Shown piece after piece: positions 57,311 through 64,000 of a stretch of DNA of 64,000 nt. The notes under the pieces were generated by a model. It had not been told where the DNA came from and searched no databases. It saw only the letters and a program-made list of their open reading frames with translations. Where the stretch lies: the NCBI GenBank assembly GCA_030549495.1, contig JAUIRK010000077.1:248001-312000 (forward strand), in the 5' to 3' direction. Numbering within the stretch: position 1 is the stretch's first letter; each line of letters starts with the position of its first letter. The position numbers and the translations under genes were made by a program. Source of the stretch: Nectonema munidae. Taxonomy: Eukaryota; Nematomorpha; Nectonematoida; Nectonematidae.

Positions 57311-58940
57311 ACAACAGCTTTTCCAAAGCATTTTTTCTTTTGCATTAAAATGCTCATTAAAAAATTTAATTATAAAAAAACAATTATCTGATTAATTAGT
57401 AAATTTAAAATTAAATATATTTTAAGTCACTTTAGATGAAGAGTGCATGTATATCAAATTTGTGTAAAGATACACATATATCAGTTTTTTGGAAAGATAC
57501 GGACCAAGCTAAATCGCCATTTTTCTAAGGCGTAATTTGAAACTTATTGATAAAACTTAAAAGCTGTAAAAGTTTTTCCTGATTTCAGAAGTCGTGATAA
57601 GTTATCGGATTATAAATTTATTGCAGAGAAATGATTTAAAAAAATACTTTATAAGAGGATGATAAGTCTTCTAGATAATTTTAAATAAATAAAGAGTAAC
57701 AGTCTGCTTTAGGAAGTGGTTCACCAACACGTATTGCTTTATGTTATGTCCCATCATATGAATTGATTCTTCTTGTGATGTAGCTTTTAAAATTATGGGT
57801 ATCTTTTAGGATAGAGCAAAGCCTTTATTATTTGATTTCAGATACTTTTTCAAATGGTCAAAAATCAGATAGAGTACTTGTGTTACTTGATTGAACCATT
57901 TCTATTTGTGAACAAATGATTCCTTTCAGCATGGTAATAACGCGCTCAAAAAAATTTTTATGTAAACATTTAGAATATCATTTAATATATAGAGATCATG
58001 TAGCATATATTTCCAATTTAATGTAGGATATACCAAAAATTTAATTTTCACCTGAGAGAACACTTTTTCTTGAATGTATATATTAAATTGATGACATGTC
58101 ATTAGGAAAATCGGATGCATTCAAATAATTATAGGCGTTTCCTTTGTTTCCATACACATTATAGCAATGCCATCAAAGAGATATAGATGATGTTATGACA
58201 ATTGAACAAATACTAGAAACATTGTGCTTTTAGTGTGAAATTGAATTTATTTTTAAATCACAAAATATATTCTTTATGTCACTCAAAACGTATCCCCAAC
58301 TCTTTTTATTTGATCAATCACTTCCGAAAACTGCTTCCTAAAATCATTTTTGTGACTATAATTACCGTTAGTGTTGCTGTAACGATGTTTTTTCAGTGTT
58401 TTGATAATTTTGTCACATCATTTTTTTTCTTCAGATTGAGTAAGAATATTTTTATTAAATTTAAAAAAAGTCAAGTCTGGTGACATTTATTGTTAAAGAG
58501 TTCAGAACAATTTCTCAGCAATACTAAAAGTTTTAAAACGCAAGTTTAAACCAAAAATATCAAATAAACTTTTCGATCACCAATGTTAATCCAGTTGATC
58601 CCATATTCATAATCATATTGCATATTCATCAAGGGAATTTTTGACTCAAATTTCAAGCATATAAATTTAATCTTTATCAAAATTTTTAAAACAAAAAGAA
58701 GAATGAAAGCATTAAAACGATCCTCATTCATTAAACTGCCAGGTGAATTGATGTGGTAAAACTTGATGTGTTTAAATAATAAATTTACAAAAAAAATTGG
58801 ATAATACAACTACGATTGAAACATAAAAAACTTTTTAAGGCTTCTCACTTTAGAGAAAGATTGAATCTAAAAAACGAGTCGCAGAAATCATCATTTGAGT
58901 TCTACGAAAAGAATTAGATCAAGAAAAATTTTCGAGCGGC
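57310..58940. other. noncoding region
   Basis: A/T-rich; no gene or repeat recognised. Confidence 0.3.
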
Positions 58941-58945
58941 AATGC

Positions 58946-58995
58946 AATTTTAGAGGGGGGGGGGGCGTACGCCGGTTCCGCCCATTTTAAATCCG
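58946..58995 (-). mobile_element. DNA transposon end with CACTGGCGGATTT terminus
   Basis: On the minus strand it reads TATCACTGGCGGATTTAAAA then TGGGCGGAACCGGCGTACGC followed by a C run. CAC/CAGTGGCGGATTT ends followed by poly-C are typical of certain invertebrate hAT elements. The partner end is not identified. Confidence 0.4.
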
Positions 58996-60320
58996 CCAGT
59001 GATAATATATAGGAGCAGGTATATTTAAAAACACGCAACAGAATTATAAAAAAAGCTTTTTCAAAACTGATTTTAGAATACGTTTATTTAATACGACTAC
59101 ATACATTCAATGACATAGCCAGGATGGGGTCTGTTGATTATGTACAGTTGTGTTTATGTTTATAAGGTAATTATTGTGAAAGGTAAGGGTAAGCATGGGT
59201 TCATTAGAATAGGTCTGTTCTGTGCTCACAATTTAATAGCAAAATTTTCATAAATTTAACTAGCAAACAACATTAACAACATAAGAGCGGAACACATAGA
59301 ACTAAGTGGGAGGGGTAACGAAATAATTTACATTTTATTGATAAAAAATTACGCAAACAGAGTATACCCTAAATATATAATATTATTTGACACTACAACA
59401 ATATTCCACTTTGTTTTCGTGAGCAATGCTTTGAACTCGTGTCCTCGATGCTTCATTTTTCTACCCTATCCTTAAAAGTCTGTGTTGAATCCTAACTGCG
59501 GCCTCCTGGCTTTTGGATCTTCACAAAATTACCTACATTATTTTCATACTGTTTCGATAATTTGGTTCAGTTGTTTTTGTCATACTTTTCTCATGCGTAA
59601 ACTTTCATTTGTAAATAAATAAATAAATAAAATAAGTACCCTAAATACACCCTCTCTTTTATTTTTATAAATGTGTTTTTACTTATATTGGTCAATAAAT
59701 TTTAAAAATTACACTGCCTAGGGGGCACAATTGTGTATATTGCTCCCTTATAAATACGCTCTAAAAATGTTCTTGCTTGGTATGAAAAGAAACATTTTTG
59801 ACTAACATTTTAATATTAAAAATAAACAGGTGATACACTTATTTATTTAAATAAGTACACGTGGGCATTTTACATAAAAATAACACCACAAAAATTATTC
59901 TTATATATAGAACATAACGATAAAAAAAGTTTTAAAACGTTTCACAAATAAACAGACAAATTATTGATGATCGCGTAAATTTAGGAATTTGAGTTTTAGA
60001 AAAAAACAATTATAAAAAATAATTGATTAAAATAATAAAGTAATTTTTATTATAATACTTGAGATTGCTTTAGTCCCCCATAAAATTCAAAAAGATCCAC
60101 TTAGGCATTTGAAAAAAGGGAATTATTTAATAAATTGTTCAGTCCCGTAATTTGAGAAAATTATTCAGAGTTTCAGCCCTGGAAATACATTCTGGTTCTA
60201 AAAGTAATTTTAAAATATAAAACCGGATTAAAAACTGAAGATAGGTATATGTAGAAATGGGAGAAGGGGTTAACACCTAATTATAAAAGTTATTGATTAA
60301 TTATTAAGTTATTAATTAAG
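58995..60320. other. noncoding region with an (AAAT)n tail
   Basis: AAATAAATAAATAAATAA at about 59613-59632 may be the tail of a LINE or SINE lying to its left (59130-59632), but nothing coding survives. Otherwise A/T-rich. Confidence 0.3.
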
Positions 60321-60322
60321 AT

Positions 60323-61283
60323 TTTTATAATTTGATCCAGGACTATTTATCTTTTAGAAAAAATTTTATATTTTTCAATAATTTTTATTCCGACGGCTAT
60401 TATTCTAAGTCTGGTGTTCCTCAAGGATCAATCTTAGGTCCGCTATTGTTTTTAATTTACATAAATGACATACACAAGTGTTTAGACAATCATAGCAAAC
60501 TTATCATGTATGCAGATGATTTAACTCTAATGTTTAATACAAAAATTCTGATCATCATGCCATTCAAGCTTCACTTAAAAACATTACTAATTGGTGTGAT
60601 TTTAATAAAATAAAAATTAATCATGAGAAAAGTAACTTTATAATATTTTCCAAAAGACCAGTAAACTCTACCCCATCTTTTTATTTGAATAATGTTAGTA
60701 TCAAAAGAGTTAGCCGAATAAAATTTCTTGGAGTAACACTAGAAGAAAATTTTTCCTTTTCCACTCATATTAATAATATTTGCATAAAAATCTCTAGAAT
60801 TTTAGGTTGCCTGAAAAAATTGCAAACTTACTTACCTACTAATGCACGAAAGACCCTTTATTATTCCCATGTATTTTCACACTTAAGTTATGCAAATCTA
60901 TTATGGGGCTCTAACAATCAAACGCATCTGGTAAAACTATCAAAGTTAATGAAAAATTTTACAAATTCATAAACGAAAAAAGTGATCAGGAAATCAAAAT
61001 TTTAAATATATATCAAATTAACTCAGTTTCATCCCTCATGTTTTATTATAAACAATATGTAAAACGAGGAGAATATCACGGTCTTTTTGTTCCAAATAGT
61101 TCAGTTCATGATCATCTAACCAGACAATATAGTAAATTGCACATTCCGAGATTTAATGAAAATTCTAATTTCAGAAACATTTACTTTCGGACATTGAATC
61201 TTGCTAATAAATTGTTAAACAAACTCAATATTTCCAACAAAAAATTTTTTCGAAAATCCGTGGTAAAACTACTACTAAAATAA
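60323..61283 (+). pseudogene. LINE reverse transcriptase (motif B to C-terminus)
   Basis: LIQDYLSFRKNFIFF is followed by SGVPQGSILGPLLFLIYIND (motif B) and KLIMYADDLTLMF (motif C, intact YADD). One frame change near 60545 leads to ASLKNITNWCDFNKIKINHE and RIKFLGVTLEENFSFSTH. KISRILGCLKKLQTYLP and LSYANLLWGS follow. A second frame change near 60955 gives the last 80 codons (LIFMFYYKQYVKRGEY-like end). With two frame changes it is one of the better-preserved LINE copies here after the one in the NK2 intron. Confidence 0.85.
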
Positions 61284-61788
61284 CTTCACTACACTTTTCT
61301 TCTCCTTTAAATATATCCAAATATAAAATTTTATATAATAACAATACATTAAATTAAATATTATTTATCATTTTTAGGCTGTATATACATATTATATATA
61401 TATATATATATATGTAACATATTAAATAATCTCAATATGTAAAAAATATTTTCATTATTGCTGTCTTTTTTTCCCTCTGTTTTTTTTTAAAATATGTGTA
61501 GTATAAACTTTGGAGACCAGTCATCTCGATGGATAGTTTTATCCCTTTGTCTTCTCTCCTCTAAAGTGATCTTCAGTGAATTGAATATATATAACCTTCA
61601 AACTCTTCATTGAATAAATTTTTTCGTCATTCTGGTGATGAAAATTTGCAGTTTTCTAAAGATTTATCATTTTTTTTTTCTCTTATTTAAATGAATGTGT
61701 GTATAAATTTATGAAGTCCTTTATTCCTCATGTAATTTTGCTCTTGTGTAAATGAATAAATTATTATTATTATTATTATTATAATTCT
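60323..61788 (+). mobile_element. 5-prime-truncated Jockey/CR1-like LINE with (ATT)n tail
   Basis: Begins inside the reverse transcriptase, runs to a stop at 61281-61283, then a 480-bp 3-prime UTR, and ends AATGAATAAATTATTATTAT, that is AATAAA plus an (ATT)n tail at about 61764-61786. The short-repeat tail fits target-primed insertion of a CR1-group element. Confidence 0.85.
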
Positions 61789-63180
61789 CCTCATATGTAA
61801 AATAGTTACCTATTTTAAAAATAATTTAAGCAAATAATTCTCTTGCGTTTTTGAAGCTTTTTAATGTTTTTTTGGATAACAAATTAAATCACTATTTGTA
61901 ACAAGAACCATGTCTTTTAGAATTTTCATATTTTCTTTTCCATTAAAGTGTTAAAATCATTTAAAAAAGTTTAATTGATTTAATCTTATATTATTTACAA
62001 AAATTAGTAACACCCTTACAGCTATGAACTAATGTCCTTTTATTAATTGTATTAATAATTTTTTAAATGTTTTAAGGACTTTTTCGAAAAATGGATACTA
62101 TTTTCATCTTAAATTCAAAATTAACATAATAACAATTTATTAAAAATTATTCATTTTTTTAATGTATAAACAAAATTTACTTTAAAAAATTAATAATAGG
62201 CTTTAAATTACATCCACTTCTAAATCACAATACCATCAACTTGCACTTTGATAATAATACAATAATTAACAATTCTTTTTATTTGTTATTTGTCCTTATT
62301 TATTCATATTTGTGTTTTCAATATAATAATTGAATTACCGGTTTCAAAAAATTTACAAGAAGGACCATGGGAATGAGGGGGTGGAGAGGCTAATTTTTTA
62401 GCACATAACAATATAACATGAGTAAAGAGCGTTTGGCTCCTATATCTTCTTTCAGTTTATAGTTTGATAAAAGCAACACAATAGTGCTATCTCGATAATC
62501 TTAATGTTTTAACATATTAATTATTAAACTTTTCTACCCAACTTTACATTAGGAAATATAACACTTGTCTATAAATAAAAAAATATTTTTCTGCCACGAA
62601 GTTTTCGTACTAATTTTGATTAATTCTAGGATGATGAATCTAAATGTGATTTTCAATTTTCTCTATCACATGAGGTTTTCCTAATATTTTTATTTCGACG
62701 TTTGAATTTTTTTAATATTATTTGCAAAATATGCAATTGCAAAAATAAAGCATTATGCATATTCTAATTTTTTTTTGTGTTAAAGAATTTTTTCCATTTT
62801 AAAATCAAAAAAAGAACTGACTTAACGATCGAGATATATTTTGCTATGTTATGGTAAATTTACTTAAAAATTTCAAAGGCGTAATATTACTGATTTTGTT
62901 AAAAGTATATAGTTTGCTTACTTAAAAATACCACTTAGCGTCAGGAAAAAGTTGAGCTCTTCACAAAGTTCGCAAACTTTCTTTGAAACCTTCCTATTTT
63001 TTTCGCAAAGAAAAATATTTATTTTCAGTTTGGCATTACTATTGTTTGGAGAAAGCCTACAAATTATTTGGATAACTGCTAATTTTTTCTTCTGAATGTT
63101 AACGGGTTTAATAAAAAATAAACATTATTTTAAATATTCAATTTGCCATGCCACCCATTATTCACCATGAAGAACTACAT
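61788..63180. other. noncoding region
   Basis: A/T-rich; no gene or repeat recognised. Confidence 0.3.
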
Positions 63181-64000
63181 GTATCAAAATATTTGAAGCT
63201 TCTTATATCAATTAGAGTACCTACACATAATACAAAAGATTGGAGGCCTTTTATCGATAGCTCTAAAAGAAGCATAAAATGTTTTCTTCTTCACAACGGA
63301 AATAAGTATGGGTCAATTCTAATATGATATTCTCTAGAAATATAAGAAAAACATGAAACATTAAAATTAAATTTAGGAAAAATTTCAATACTATGTTTAT
63401 AAATGGATCATTTGTGTAGACGTAAAAAAGATAACATTATTATTAGAACAGCAGAGAAATATTCAAAATATACTTGCTTTCTCTACTACTCAGATAGTAG
63501 GGCTACTAGAGATTATCGGTTAAAAAAATCGCAACCAAGATACCGTTTAACGCCGGCGAAAAGAATATCATCAACAATCCTCTAATTGACAGAAAAAAAA
63601 CATAGTTTTCCAACACTACTTATTAGACTAAATAGCATGAAGTTCTTGATCATAGTGGAAATTGTTTATGGTATATATGCTCAACTTTTCCGAAGGTTAG
63701 TGAAAGGCAGGAATTATGGATGGACATCAAAAAAGAAAACTACTCAAATATCTAAATTTTCTTTTAGTAGCAAACTCTTAGAATACATTTTCTAATGTGG
63801 TAAAAAACTTTTTAGGGGATAAAAAGCAAGTAATTTTCAAAAATTGTGGAAAACTGCTCTTAAGTTTACAATCACTTTTGGAAAAAATACATTATTTACA
63901 GTTACACAGTCATTTGAATCAGTTTCGAGAGAATTTGGACAAAGTAAGCGAAGAGTAAGGTGAGCGCTTTCACCAAGACTTTAAAATATTAGAAGAAAGC
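63180..64000 (+). pseudogene. unclassified transposase-like family (PMVWRE family), copy 3, runs off the window
   Basis: WRPFIDSSKRSIKCFLLHNG at about 63243 equals the first Asp block of copies 1 and 2. Then come YTCFLYYSDSRATRDYRLKK (CFLCLWDSR block with the second Cys lost), FPTLLIRLNSMKFLIIVE (HIKLGLMKxFVK block), VVKNFLGDKK, HLNQFRENLDKVSEE and GERFHQDFKILEES at the very end. The N-terminal Cys domain and the ICGD motif are not visible. Many stops and frame changes make it a pseudogene. The C-terminus lies beyond base 64000. Confidence 0.7.

Overview
The window is strongly AT-rich animal nuclear DNA made mostly of transposon remains. Spliced introns, LINEs, hAT and piggyBac-type elements and a homeobox gene all point to a metazoan. 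The transposon families look arthropod; a crustacean such as a copepod would fit, but that is only an impression.

The one convincing host gene is an NK2-class (vnd/NKX2-2-like) homeobox gene on the minus strand. I assembled it from three exons: 27832-27661 (TN/eh1 motif), 19436-19104 (acidic linker and homeodomain) and 15414-15194 (Ser/Pro/Tyr-rich C-terminus). Both junctions are phase 1 and stay in frame, giving a 241-residue protein. Intron 1 (8.2 kb) holds a dead hAT transposon, two copies of an unclassified transposase-like gene family, a fresh 204-bp tandem duplication, a piggyBac-type MITE and a SINE. Intron 2 (3.7 kb) holds two giant perfect GAT/ATC arrays on either side of a LINE whose reverse-transcriptase frame is still open.

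Layout. 0.8-3.0 kb: ZBED5-like hAT relic. 3.5-6.9 kb: two different tandem arrays, both with a period near 150 bp. 7.2-9.0 kb: LINE fragments. 10.5-14.4 kb: a nearly full-length but broken LINE. 15.2-27.8 kb: the NK2 gene. 28-48 kb: mostly noncoding, seeded with short TTAA-flanked MITEs, a tRNA-derived SINE, LINE 3-prime ends, a palindromic insertion at 39.5 kb and a few GC-richer segments that could be regulatory. 49.2-53.5 kb: one LINE broken open by a CGGBP1-like hAT and a second small element. 54-60 kb: noncoding, with transposon ends. 60.3-61.8 kb: another LINE. 63.2 kb to the end: a third copy of the unclassified transposase-like family, running off the window.

The most unusual pattern is a set of fifteen MITEs (about 105-139 bp) flanked by TTAA. 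They share internal GCAGACGA boxes, but fall into groups with different ends and different internal palindromes. I saw no retrovirus, LTR element or Polinton, no rRNA and no functional tRNA gene.
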